Shown here: positions 51,049 through 62,346 of the stretch, one piece after another | Position numbering within the stretch: the stretch's first letter is position 1 | How the letters are laid out: every line of letters begins with the position of its first letter | From: Emydura subglobosa | Lineage: Eukaryota; Chordata; Testudines; Chelidae | Direction: 5' to 3' | DNA length: 64,000 nucleotides | Assembly: GCA_007922225.1 (NCBI GenBank) | Contig: ML679956.1 | Location: 13,241,049 to 13,305,048 of the forward strand | Made by a program: the position numbers and the translations under genes | The notes under the pieces: generated by a model | Databases searched by the model: none | Seen by the model: only the letters and a program-made list of their open reading frames with translations | Told to the model about the DNA's origin: nothing

Positions 51049-51837
51049 AGGCTACTCATCTTGTGCAGGAACTTAGGTTCTTCGAGATGTCTCTCTCTGT
51101 GGGTGCTCCATTCTAGGTGTCGGCACGTCCTCATGTTGTCGATCGGAGATTTTTACCAGCAGTACTCGTCCATGTCATGCATACGTCATCCACATCTGAC
51201 AGCACTGTTGGTACCCTTTTGGCACGTGCAACCTGGTCCTCTCTCTGTTCCTTCTCTACAGTGGAGCCCTGGCCTTGACCCCGAAGTAGAGGGGAAAGGG
51301 GATGTTAGTGTAGCACCCACAGGGGGATACATCTCAAAGAATCTCAGTTACTGCACAAGGTGAGCAACCCTCTCTTCTTCTTTGAATAGTGTCCTTGTGG
51401 GTGCTTCACTGTAGGTGACTCTCGAGCAGTGCCTTCATTTGGCAAAGAGGACTTCGGAGTTATTAGGTTGAATGGAAGAGAATACTGACAGTCCAATTAC
51501 TGCATCAGCTCTTTATGCTTGATTGATGGCATAATGTTTTGTGAAAGTGTGGGCCAAGGCCCAGGTAGCTGCTTTGCATATTACTGTGATTGGTACAGAG
51601 GTGCCCAATATTGTGACAGCAGACCATGGTGAGAGGCCATGGAAATATCATCCTGGTCACGATCTGATTCCTCACTCGGTAAGGGTGGCACTGACTGTAG
51701 TGCTGGCAGTAAATGGCCTGGTGTCATTGGTGCATCCAGGCATCGAGACATGCTCTGTACTGGAGCCCCGGTATCAAGTAATGGGGATGCTGGTTCTTCC
51801 TTGGCCACCAGGTACATTGTGTCTCCATGTCCACAGC

Positions 51838-52728
51838 CTAACTGGTAGAATGTGTTCTGACCCCTTGTGGTGCTGTTACAACTGTTTGTGTGTAGCATAT
51901 GTGGATGCAGCTCAAGATCCACTTTGAGAGTCTGTTTGTGGATACAGCATTTCCTTTGGAACGTTCTGCAATTGATACAAAAAGTTTGGGGAATTTTTTG
52001 AATGGCTTTGTTCTTTCTAGGTAAAACGCTGTGGCCTGCCTGATGTCCAGTATGTGGAGGGCCCCATCCTGTGCAATGTGGTGGGGTTTTGGGTAAAATG
52101 TAGGTAGGTGAATGGATTGGTTTAGGTGGAATGCTGAAGTGACTTTGGGGAGAAATTTTGGGTGAGGTTTAAGTGTTATTTTATCCTTGTAGAAGATTGT
52201 GTATGGTAGATGGGCCATAAGTGCTCTGAGCTCACCTACATGTCTTGCAGATGTGATAACCTCTAGGAATGACACTTTCATCGACATACCGTATTTCCCC
52301 ATGTATAAGACGCACCTTTTTTCGAAAAATTTGGGGTCTAAAAACTGGGTGCGTCTTATACGGTGGTACTTACCGGTGATGTACCGTAATACATTTATTT
52401 TCAAATTTCGGGCCCCAAAATTAAGGTGCGTCTTATACATGGGAGTGTCTTATACATGGGGAAATACGGTATACGTTAGCGAATGCATCGCTAAGGGTTC
52501 AAATGGTGGCTTGATAATGGTTCTTAGGACTAAACTGAGATCCCACGGTATTGTGGGGGGCCATATATCTCGGTATACCTTCTGTATACCTGTCATAAAG
52601 TGTTTCACAATGGGGTATGCAAAGATTGTCTTATCTGTGTGTTTGTGGAAAGTGGTAATGGCTGTTAGGTGTATCTTGAGTGAGTTAATTGATAGCCCTG
52701 CTTCTTTTAGGTTCAGAAGATAGTCCAA
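51838..52728 (-). pseudogene. DIRS copy G tyrosine recombinase, split by a MITE
   Basis: Upstream part: SINSLKIHLTAITTFHKHTD and TIPWDLSLVLRTIIKPPFEP (52500-52690). Downstream of the MITE: SFLEVITSARHVGELRALMA with the catalytic Arg region (52220-52280), YLERTKPFKKFPKLFVSIAE and a final GVRTHSTS (H-S-T with R lost or at the frame end). The open frame between 51838 and 52440 begins inside the MITE, so its N-terminal residues are not recombinase sequence. Confidence 0.85.
52286..52472. mobile_element. MITE with long terminal inverted repeats, inside DIRS copy G
   Basis: The left end ATACCGTATTTCCCCATGTA is the exact reverse complement of the right end TACATGGGGAAATACGGTAT. Inner repeats of GTATAAGACGCACC / GGTGCGTCTTATAC extend the symmetry, for a total of 187 bp. 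The copy G recombinase continues on both sides. The family is not certain; similar TATAAGACGCACC-type ends are widespread in vertebrate DNA elements. Confidence 0.85.
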
Positions 52729-52882
52729 TATAATGGGAATTGGTGCAGCTGTGACAGTGATCTGCTTCTGCTGGCACCATAAGGTGACTGAGCCATTTTT
52801 GGATGCAAGTTTTTCTTGTAGCAGGTTTTCTGCTGTTTAATAAAATGTGCTTTACTGGTTCTAAACATTGTAGTTCTGCTTG

Positions 52883-54970
52883 TCAGAACCAGTTAGGAGC
52901 CATGCTGTTAGATGTAACTTCTTCAGATCTGGATGAAGGATGCGTCCTTTGTCCTGAGCTAGGAGATCCTTGAATAGTGGGTGTGCAGACTGACATTTGC
53001 ATCAGGTTAGTGAACCATGTTGGTCTGGGCCACAAAGGACCTATCATTATTACTTTCAATTTGCCATTGCGTATTTTGTGTAAGGCTCTGAGTATCAATG
53101 GGATGGGTGGAAATACATAAAGGAGGTCCACCTTCCTGTTGAGGCGGAATGTGTCCCCCATTGATCCTTTTCCTAGTCCTCCTCTTGAGCAGAAGTGAAA
53201 GCATTTGTGATTGTGCCTTGTGGCAAACAGATTGATTTTGGGGTGATCCCATTGTTGAAAAATGTTTTTCAGGATTCCGTTGTGTGACTGCTGGTGAATT
53301 GCCTGCTGAGGGTATCTGCGGTGGTGTCTAAATCTCAGGTACGTAGGCTGCTGAGATGTTGATATTGTGGCATATACACCAGTTCCACAGTTCTATCGCT
53401 TCTGTGCATAGGGACTTGGATCTTGCTCCTCCCTTTCGATTGATGTAGAACATGCATGCGATGTTGTCCGTCATTATCTTTATCAATTTGCTTTCTATAT
53501 TAGGTAGGAAGTGGAGAGAGACGTTGCAGACAGCGCATAGTTCTAGTAGGTTTATGTGTAATTTTGTTTCTTCTAGGGACAACCTTCCTTGTACTGTGTG
53601 TTCCAGTAGGTGTGCTCCCTATCCAATTAGGGATGTGTCCGTAGTTATAATGATTGAAGGTGTTTCCCCTGCGACTGGGACACCTGATATTAAGTGTTGG
53701 GTTGCGTCCACCATTTGATTTGGTTTGGCATTACCACTGTTGATTTTGTTTGGCATTACCACTGTTTAGTGTAGCAAGTGTTTGTGTGGTTTATACATTG
53801 TCGAGAGCCATAGTTGTAGGGCTCGCATGTGTAATTGTGCATGTCACATTTTGAAGGTAGTGGCAGCCATATATCCCAGCATTTAGAGACGTGTACATTC
53901 AATGTCGGACTGATCCTTATTGTGGATTCCAGGTTTACTATAGCATCGAACCCGGCTCTTGGTAGGGATGCTCTGGCTGTGATAGAGTCTAGGTATGCCC
54001 CTAATATAATCAATATATAATATAATCAATAATATAATCAATCCTAGTTTCTGGAATAATGTTATTGTATGGCCTGCAGTTGGCTGCGTGCCTTTATCAA
54101 GCAATATACGAGGTAGGGGAATATGTGTGTAGGTACAACGGTGAACTTTTTGGAAAAAACCCTCAGAGCGGTGGAAAGACGGAAAGGTAGCACCATGTGT
54201 TGATAATGGTTGATTCCTAGTGTTAATCTCAGGAATCTTCTGTGAGCTGGATGAATGGCAATATGAAAATATGCGTCCTGAAGGTCCAGGGCTGCAAACC
54301 AGTCCCTGTGTTCCTATGCTGGTATTATGGTAGACAAAATGACCATCCTGAATTTTTCAACTTTTTTGAATTTGTTCAATTTCCTGAGGTCTAAGATTGG
54401 TCTCCAACCCCCAGTCTTCTTTTGGGTCAGGAAATAATGGGAATAGAAATCTCTGCCCCTGTGTGGAGGAGTGATGTGTTCTATGGCACCTATTTGCAGT
54501 AGATGCTCCCCCTCTTGTTGTAACAGGTGCTCATGAGATGGGTCCCTAAAGAGGGATGGGAAAAGGGTTTGGGTAGTAGATGTGGAGATAAAGGGGATAG
54601 TATATCCCTATTGGACAATTTCCAAGACCCATCTGTTCATTGTGATGTTTGCCCAGGATTGGTAGAAGGGTCGTAATAGGCAGTTGAAGAGAATGGCATT
54701 TGTCAAATTTTTTGGCTCTGGACAATGTGGGAGGTCAAGCAGGCACTTGACCAAACCCTCTAAATTGAGGTGTTGAAGGGGCAGCCTGGGATGCTGATAG
54801 CTGCTGGTTGGATTGTCTGTGCCACTGAAGTCGTTGTCTATTGCAAGGTGGGTTGACTTGCCTGTATTGTGAGTGATGTTGGTACCTGGAGTTATAAGGT
54901 TGATATCTAAAAACGGTTTTCTTCTCATTACAGGTGTGTACATGCCGTACATGTGCATGATCTCATCCAT
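52883..54970 (-). pseudogene. DIRS copy G RT/RNase H remnant
   Basis: RT N-terminal block near 54610-54970 (LLRPFYQSWANITMNRWVLE). RNase H block LHINLLELCAVCNVSLHFLP and IMTDNIACMFYINRKGGARS (53440-53570), then AAYVPEI (about 53330-53345). C-terminal VDLLYVFPPIPLILRALHKI (53070-53130). The RT palm near 54000 is broken by an AT-rich repeat of ATAATATAATCAAT units (54003-54046), and I see no intact YLDD. Confidence 0.75.
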
Positions 54971-56480
54971 TTTCTCAGCAAAGAGTTTTTCTTATCAAAT
55001 GGAAGATCCTTGATGGTGGCCTCCAGTTGTTCGGGCAGAGCCGCTGAGTACAGCCACGAAGATCTATGCATGACAACAGCAACTGCAACTGTTCTGGCCA
55101 CGGTGTCAGCGACATCGAGGGAGGTTTGTAATGCCGTCCTCACTACCAGTTGTCCCTCTTTTATGAGGGATTGAAATTGTTCCCTCTTATTGTCGGGGAT
55201 ATGCTCAATAAATTCTGATATTTTTGCATAGCTGTGATCATAATTTGATAGCAACTCTGCACAGTTTGCGACTCTTAGCTGCAGGGTTGCTGAGGTGTAT
55301 ACCTTTCTGCTCAATAAATCCATTCTCGTCATCCTTATCCTGAGGCATCGACTTATAGTGGTGTTGTTTGCCCCTCTGGTTGGCTGCCTCTATGACCAGA
55401 GAATTAGGTGGGTAGGTGAAAAGAAATTGTGTCCTTGGCAAGGACGTAATATTTTTTGTCAGCCATTTTGCAAGTGGGGGGAATAGTAGCTGGCATTTGC
55501 CAGATATTATTGGCAGGCTCCATTAGGGCATCATCCAGGGGAGAGTGATTTTAGAGGAAGATGAAGTCCAAGATTTTCAGCAACTTCAGCAATGTGAGTG
55601 AGATCTCTATGTTGTCTCCCACTCTCTTAAACAAGTCCTGGAATTGATTGAAGTCATCAGCAGTATTGGGTGGAGGCGGCAAGGGAATTATGGACTCATC
55701 TGGGGAGAAGGATGAGTTATGTGCAAGTAGTGTTGTTTCCTGCTGCATGCTTTCCTCCATTTCCCCGGGACTTTGAGATTCAGTGCCTGCTGGAATGGAT
55801 TTTGTTGGTGACTCATCTCTGTGTCTGTGGGAGGTTATGGTCTGTGATACAGAATTCATAGATCACGTCTCCCATCCAGGCCACTGTGTATGGTGGCCCA
55901 GGCCATGAGGGTCCGAACCATGGGTGTGATGGACGTCTGGGATGTGACCAACGTTTAACTGTCTGCGCCTTAGGAGAGGAGTGTTGGGGAGAGAACGTAA
56001 CCTCTTCCCTGTCATCCTTGTCGTCACTGGAAAAGGATATGGGCGAGATGGGTTTGTCTTGAGCAAATTGCGCCAGGGAGGTAGGTATCTGTGCCATATA
56101 GAGAGGATAGAGGGGAAGATGTTAGAAATTCGTCCTCCTCTCGCCCATGGTGCCAGCACTTTCTGTGTTTCCTCGGTGCCAGTGTTGTTGGCGCTACCGA
56201 TGGTGCCAGTGCCGAGGTGGGCTTCATGCAGGAGATGGGTCTTTTCCTGCTGGTCTTGTCCTGTGATGAGGATTTGTCTTGACCAGGATCAGAAGCCAGT
56301 TTAAAGGATCTCTCCATAAAGATGAGCTTCAGGCATAGGTCTCTATCCTACCTGGCTCTGGATTTCAGGTTTTTGCAATGTTGGCATTTCTGAGAGATGT
56401 GTGTCTCGCCCATCAGATGCTGGCTTGCATCCCTGCAGAAGGTGCATGATTTCAATCCAGGTGACCCTGGCATATCGCAT
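54928..56480 (-). pseudogene. DIRS copy G gag remnant
   Basis: The C-terminal open part (54928-55332) reads DLLSRKVYTSATLQLRVANC, KEGQLVVRTALQTSLDVADT and VMHRSSWLYSAALPEQLEAT, clearly parallel to copy A gag. The middle has Ser/Pro/Asp-rich stretches. The N-terminal Cys-rich module is recognisable near 56350-56460 (CTFCRDASQ in one frame, QKCQHCK). Several frame breaks are present. Confidence 0.8.
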
Positions 56481-56838
56481 CACCTCAGTGGAGGAAAAAC
56501 TACTAGCTAAATTTAAGAGGAATATAAGTTGTGGGAATTTTTTTTTTAATTAATTAGACTAAAATTAAGGGTATTTGACTAAAATCTATAGAAAAATCTA
56601 ACGATTAGGGTTTGTTAATCGAGCTATTAGAAACTGCTGGAGGCTCCATCTCAGACAGTGGACAGTTGAGAAGGAACTGAGGGGGGGACCAGGTCGCACA
56701 TGATGAAAAGGGCACCAATGGTGCCGTGAGACAGGGATAGCACATGCACGATCTGGATGAGCACTGCTGGTAAAAATCTCTGATCGACGACGCGCCGACA
56801 CCTAGAATGGAGCAGCCTGGGACACAGAAGAAACAGAA

Positions 56839-57108
56839 ATTCTAACTATTAAAAAACAAAGACTAAAAATAACTACTTCCTATATTAATGATGCAGAGAC
56901 GGAAGACACAACTGCTCGCTCTGTTCGAGGCCAAAAGCACTCGAGAAGGAACTGAGGGTGGTTTGCCTGTGCCGCGCTTGACAGCCTCCAGGCAAACCGC
57001 AAGGGAGGGAAAGCGCATGTGCAGATCGATTGGACACCGCTCCCTAAAATTTCTGATTCGAGGCGCAGATACACCTAAACTGGAGGACGCAGAGGGATAC
57101 TACTTGAA
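56839..57108 (-). mobile_element. DIRS copy F, right part (leader and right ITR)
   Basis: After copy G ends, a second DIRS leader (CTAAAAATAACTACTTCC) and a right ITR follow. The ITR has CGAGAAGGAACTGAGGGTGG and GAGGCGCAGATACACCTAAA, the reverse complement of the copy F left ITR with its AAGGTGTATCTGCTCCC. It ends near GATACTACTTGAAG. Copy F thus retains only its two ends around copy G. Confidence 0.75.
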
Positions 57109-58913
57109 GACCTACAGTTTATCTTAACATCTACAACAAGAGCATTGAATAGCCAGTAGAAACAAAATATTAATAGCAATTAAAGCATTACTGATTCCAA
57201 AACACTGTTATTACCAAGTTAAAATTGCATAGTTAGGCATTCAAAAGTAAAGAAATGCCTAAATTAAGGCTAATGCAAAACTTTAACAGAGACACTGCAC
57301 ACATGCATAAAAACATGGTCTTTATGACATTGTGACAGAGTGGTCTATCACACAGAGATTGCTGATTGGCTGGAGTTTAGCAGGTGCAAGATTCGGAAGC
57401 TATAGCTTGCCCCAGCTTTGAAAGAGTCAGTTTAACCTGGGTTAGAGATTCCTGCTTCCGCTTTGGAAGAGTCTGTCAGCCTTGGACTGAGGTTAGCCTA
57501 GAAGCCTTCTGAGCTGGAAAGATTTGCTCCAGCCCTGAAAAAGACTGTCAAGCTCAGCTTAGAGAGAGGCCTACTACAGCTATTAAAGATTGAGCTTAAC
57601 ATGGAAAGATTGCAGAGAGCCACTCAGAGCAAAATATTTTCTTTAGCCTGGACAAAGACTTGTCATAACTGAGGATGCTTTTTTTTTTTACTTTAGCTGA
57701 GACATGAAATGTTAGAAGCTACCATGAAAATTTCTATCATTTAAGTTTCTTCAATTCCTGTGGGACCTTAACTGTTAAGCTTACACACTCAAAAGTACAA
57801 TGAAAAATGTTGAATTTAAGAATGGATATGCAATCTTTGTTGACCCCATGCACTTGCATGTATACATTACAACTTAATCTTTTATTACATTAGCATATAA
57901 TTTCTCAAATATCAAACGTTTTTTTCTACAAACTTAGATGTATAGTATCTTCTATTGTGTACTATTCTGTGTACACCAGAAAAACAAAGTCCATGACAAA
58001 GCTTTGCCTTATACAATTCACACTTTATATATATAGTATCCAACTGAAACAGCGTTTTTCTCCTTCTCAGTACAATATGTAGTTATGTTTCCATGTATGC
58101 ATGAGCAGTATTATACATCCTTCACTTAAAAGACTGGTAAGAAATGCTAAAAAATGTATTTAAAGTACTATATATGCCTGAAGTACAATTTTCAAATCCA
58201 AATAAGTCAGCTAATTCATAACTAGGTGCTCATATACTATTGTGATGGGCATGGTATAAAAATTAGAATAGAAATGCAACCAAAACCCATTTTCACCAGA
58301 ATATTCAGTCAGATTTTAACTTTCTTTCCCAGCTACGTTAGCACTAGAGCCATTAAAAATACACTTGTAAGAATTCCTTTTTATGATGAGGTTTTCCCCC
58401 CACATTCTGCTCATACTCAAAGATGGTTGAACTGTTATTGCTCAAATTGAGTTATGACTAACAATGGCATTTCCTTGCTTCTGTGTGCGTAACTGTGAAA
58501 CTTTAACACCACATTATATGTATTCTTTCCTACATTTAATTTCCTAGAGGTTTTTTTTTGGTTTTTTTTTTGGTAAGGGCGGGGAAAAGATTAGAGAGGG
58601 ATACAAACCAGAAGACTTTCTGTCCCGAGTTTCAATCTCCAATGCCTTTGCCAACAGACCTTTGAAGTTCATTAACCCCCAGCAAGTCACATTTTTGCAA
58701 CTTCTCTTAACCTGCTGCCATGCAACCCTACTTATCCAAAAGTTTCAGGGAAATAGTTTAGATAAAGTGAGTCAGCAGGATCAGAAGTCTGTACTCAGGG
58801 AGACCTCTCTTGATTAGAGAAGGACAGCTAGCTTCTCAAAAGCTCACCACCACTGGAGTCACTTCTGGTTTCAAGTCCTTTTATTTTTTTCAGCGAAATA
58901 AGTGCTAACATAC
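57109..58913. other. ANO10 intron, possible old repeat at 57340-57700
   Basis: The stretch 57340-57700 has recurrent short motifs (TTTGAAAGAGTCAG, TTTGGAAGAGTCTG, CTGAAAAAGACTGT) that suggest an old degenerate internal repeat; family unknown. The remainder is AT-rich with no recognised feature. Confidence 0.4.
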
Positions 58914-59033
58914 CTAAAGGTTGATAACTAATTTTGACCTGGCCATACCAGGTGTACTGGAGCTTCTTCAATTCTTCTGCATCATGGAGTGGGAAAATCT
59001 GAACTAGGATACCACTGGTCAGCAATCTTCTCA
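58914..59033 (-). CDS. ANO10: ANO10 exon (equivalent to human exon 5)
   Basis: This 120-bp exon encodes the end of the cytoplasmic N-terminal domain. It opens with [20 protein letters not shown] and closes with a YQPL run just before the first membrane helix. The acceptor is CTTTCAG followed by TGAGAAG, and the donor is GTATGT at 58908-58913. The exon starts in phase 1, taking one base from the upstream exon, and ends with one base of an Asp codon completed by the next exon. No upstream ANO10 exon was found between here and base 64000, so the preceding intron extends past the window. Confidence 0.93.
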
Positions 59034-60693
59034 CTGAAAGAAAGTGGAAAAAACTATGCTTACATGGCTTCTGTAAAGTCATAGTACAGTTAGCATGCTT
59101 GCATTGGATTATGTTGTACCTAGCAAGCCTAAAATTCCTTTGAAATAAACAATTCTAACTTGCTACTTAAATCCTTATAATACACATACGATGTGCATTT
59201 CAAAATCTTTCTATACTAACATAACTTTATCTAATAAAGGGGTTGGGTGCACAATTGGTTAATGCTCCTACAAAGACCTGGGCTTAAATGCTGTCTGCAA
59301 GAGAATATGGATAATCCAGCTAAATCATACAAACTACTCCACAGGCTGGCAGTCTCTGAACAGCAGGTGGTATAGCAGATCAGAACTGAAATGCAATCAT
59401 ATAGCTATACAGGGAAGCTTTAACAGCACCTGTCATTGTGCCTGGCTCTAGCGGATTCTGTCATTTTCATGAACACCAAAAATTATGAATATTTAAAAAA
59501 AATTAAGCCTACCAAACCAAACTAAAAGAAGCAGGTTTTATTTTAGTATTGTTTCATTTCTTACGGGAAAAGTAAAAACACTTTAAAAGCTAACATGTTT
59601 CTTCTTAAATTACGAAGTATACAAATCGAAATGCTCTGCTCAGTATTAAAAAAATCTCAATATTCCCTAATACATTTGTATCCAATTTTCATGACAAAAG
59701 GCAAGTACTGTTTATGTTATGTGCACATCAATATTAGGTAGTCGGGGGGTTGGGATTTTAGAATGGGCCTGGGGAAATGGATTAAAAGGCAAAGGGCAGA
59801 TGAGGCAGTAAAAAGTATATGATAAATGTATGTAACACATAGCTCAGCAGTTTATCGCATAAATGTCAACTCAACATATATGTGTGGCATATACATAGAT
59901 CTGTTATGAACAAAATTCATTCTGTTTCTTTTACAACTGACTCAGGACAGCTCTACAGCTAAAACTTAAATCAACCTATGTGCCTCACTCAGGGCTGTGA
60001 AAAATTTCACACCCCGTGAATCATAGTTAAAAGTGACCTAACACCAACTGTAGATACAGCTAGGTTGATGAAAGAGTTCTTCCAATGACCCAGCTACCAC
60101 CTCTCACAGGTGGATTACCTATATCACTAGAAAAACTCCTTTCATCAATGGAGAAAGCATCTACAGTATAGCACTACAGCAGTACCACTGTGGTGTAGAA
60201 ATACCCTCAGACTCACCTCTGACAGACATTTACAACTGATCTTCTATACAAATTTCCTGAGCTATTAAAAGACAAATCTTTCTATTCTGTAAATATTAAC
60301 ATTGAAATATAAAAACAAACTATAATAATCCACAGATATTAAAAAATATGGTACATTTCTTTAAGAAACCACTTATATGCCAATGGGCTAGTTTCCTAAA
60401 AGTAGTACTCCCTTATTGCTCCCTTCCCCCATGAAATAAAAGAGCTCTCAAGTCAGAGAAAAAAGGATCTTCCCAGGATGATTAAGAGAACTGCAAATGA
60501 AACCAAACTTCTTTTCTCAGTAACGTAATACTAGTGACTCTGGAAACATTGTTACTGTTTCTGTTTCTTTCATAAGGAGACAAACCAAATAAATCATTAT
60601 CTAAAGTAAATCACATCAAATAAAGCATCTTATCATATGATCCTTCCAAAGCAACTACAAGATAATAAATAAATATTAACTAATTGTCTACAT
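59034..60693. other. ANO10 intron with a MITE-like stretch at 59940-60215
   Basis: No upstream exon was found. The stretch 59940-60215 has inverted ends (CTCTACAGCTAAAACTTAAA and TGTGGTGTAGAAATACCCTC) typical of the Harbinger-type MITEs seen elsewhere in this window. The rest is unassigned. Confidence 0.45.
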
Positions 60694-60968
60694 CAGTGTT
60701 TCTCAATTATATTTCGCCGCGGAACCCTTGGGCGGCCATGCCATACCCTCCGCCAACAAGACCAGGAAATTTTCCCCTTTTCGGCAGCGCCCTCTCTAAG
60801 CTGTTTTCCACTGCGCAGCGCCATCAGCTGTTCAGCGGCGCACTGCCAGCTGTTCAGCGGTGCGCAATTTCTCTTAATTTCGGCAGCGTGGTTCCACTTT
60901 TTCGCGGAACCCTTCAACTCGGCCCACGGAACCCCAGGGTTCCATGGAACACTATTTGAGAAACACTA
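60694..60968. mobile_element. hAT-type nonautonomous element with perfect 8-bp target duplications
   Basis: Ends CAGTGTTTCTCAA and TTGAGAAACACTA are inverted repeats. The element is flanked on both sides by GTCTACAT (60686-60693 and 60969-60976), an exact 8-bp duplication typical of hAT insertion. The interior repeats CAGCTGTTCAGCGG twice (about 60826 and 60848) and also has CGCGGAACCCTT near both ends. No ORF. Confidence 0.88.
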
Positions 60969-60976
60969 GTCTACAT

Positions 60977-62346
60977 TGTCTGCAATTTGCTTCCAGAAAG
61001 TTACAAGCTATCATCTTCTACCCACACAGCATGCATATTTTTTCATAAATGTAAGTAAATTTATTGTATAAAATCGAAGCTATTTCATCTGTATCTGCTG
61101 GTTTTCCCACTAGTGTGTATTGTGATTGTTCTTGGAGCACCCAAGACTGAGAGTCATGCTTATGGTGGCTGGGTATTAGCTCCCTAATTCCAACAACCTT
61201 TCAGCCACTCAAGCACTTTCCTCTGGGATATGCCAGCTCTATCTTTGCCTTGCAGGTTAACAGTAAGTTCACCTCCATTCCCCATCCATGAATCTCTTTA
61301 AATTGTTCCCCTGTGATTATCCAGCCCCTGATGCTGGCTACTCAGAGAAATCCCAGATCTTCTGCCCCCAAAGGACCAGTGTACCCCAGTAAACAATTTT
61401 ATTTTAAATTACTGCTCCTGTAAAATCATACAGCATTTGTGATAATTTATAATAAAAACAAACAGTTTTATTTAAGAAAGAACAGAGGGCTAACTAGAAA
61501 TGAGTGTGTGGTGGAAACAAATGGATATAATACAAAACAAAATCATAAAATGTGAACTTGGGTCTACGCTTATTAATGGTTACCTTTCTAAGTAATAAAG
61601 TAGGTTTCCCCTACAAAGTTCAGTCTGTGTCAGAGTTGGCTGGCTTCACAGGCTCCAATTTTTCATGAGAACATCCCTGCTTCCCAAGACATCTCCTCAG
61701 TGAAAGGATACAGAGTGCCTTTTCTCACCCTCTATTATACTGAAACAGTCTTCTGTCTTTACTTTTTCCCCCCTCCAATCTTCAAATGGTTTTGATTGTT
61801 TTCAGTTCTGTCTGATGGTTTTTCATTGAAAACCTTGGGATGGAGCAAGGCTAGACAATGGAGCCTTGCATTACATCACCAGACCACCAAGGTGGGGAGA
61901 CAACTCCCTCCTGTTTGAATGGGCCATCACTGAGGCAAATTATAATCTGGTAACTAATTTTTACTTCAAGTACATAAAGCATACTTTCAATATAAATACA
62001 TTATTCCTTAAATATTATCAGTACATACATCTCGCAATGATTAAGAATCTTGACATGTTACAAGCTTTCTGTAGATATCTTACAGAATATTTATCCATAA
62101 AAAATAACATGTAAGACGTGTTTGGTGTAGTGAGTTATCAGGTCTGAGATGAGACTTGTTTTCAAAGAACAGGGGACCCTTTGCCAGGAAGCCGCAATGT
62201 CACATGAGTAAAAACAGTTTTCCAAACATTTCAGATACAGTTGAAAAGATGATAATGCTGGAGTCCTAGTGTCCTAGATACTAATATCTTAAATATTGAC
62301 AGAGAATCCTAGACAAGATCTTTGACTTATTACTAAACAGCAACAT
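60977..62346. other. ANO10 intron, no recognised feature
   Basis: AT-rich intronic sequence. No element or coding block was recognised. Confidence 0.5.

Larger units (their letters stand above)
51049..56838 (-). mobile_element. DIRS copy G, inserted in copy F
   Basis: The left terminus (GCTACTCATCTTGTGCAGGA) is followed by an ITR and an ICR at about 51325-51415 (GATACATCTCAAAGAATCTC, then GTTACTGCACAAGGTGAGCA). The recombinase lies at 51838-52728, RT/RNase H at 52883-54970 and gag at 54928-56480. The right ITR (56640-56838) has GACACCTAGAATGGAGCAGC inverted to the left-end GCTCCATTCTAGGTGTCGGC (51107-51126). It is of a different subfamily from copy A. A MITE (52286-52472) sits inside the recombinase. 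Confidence 0.85.

Noticed and set aside
51838..52440. A continuous 200-codon recombinase-like protein
   Set aside because: Its first about 50 codons come from the inserted MITE, so it is a chimeric frame and not a real N-terminus.
49769..57108. Tandem duplication of one DIRS element instead of nesting
   Set aside because: F and G ITRs differ clearly and their order (F, G, G, F) fits insertion of one in the other, not tandem copies.
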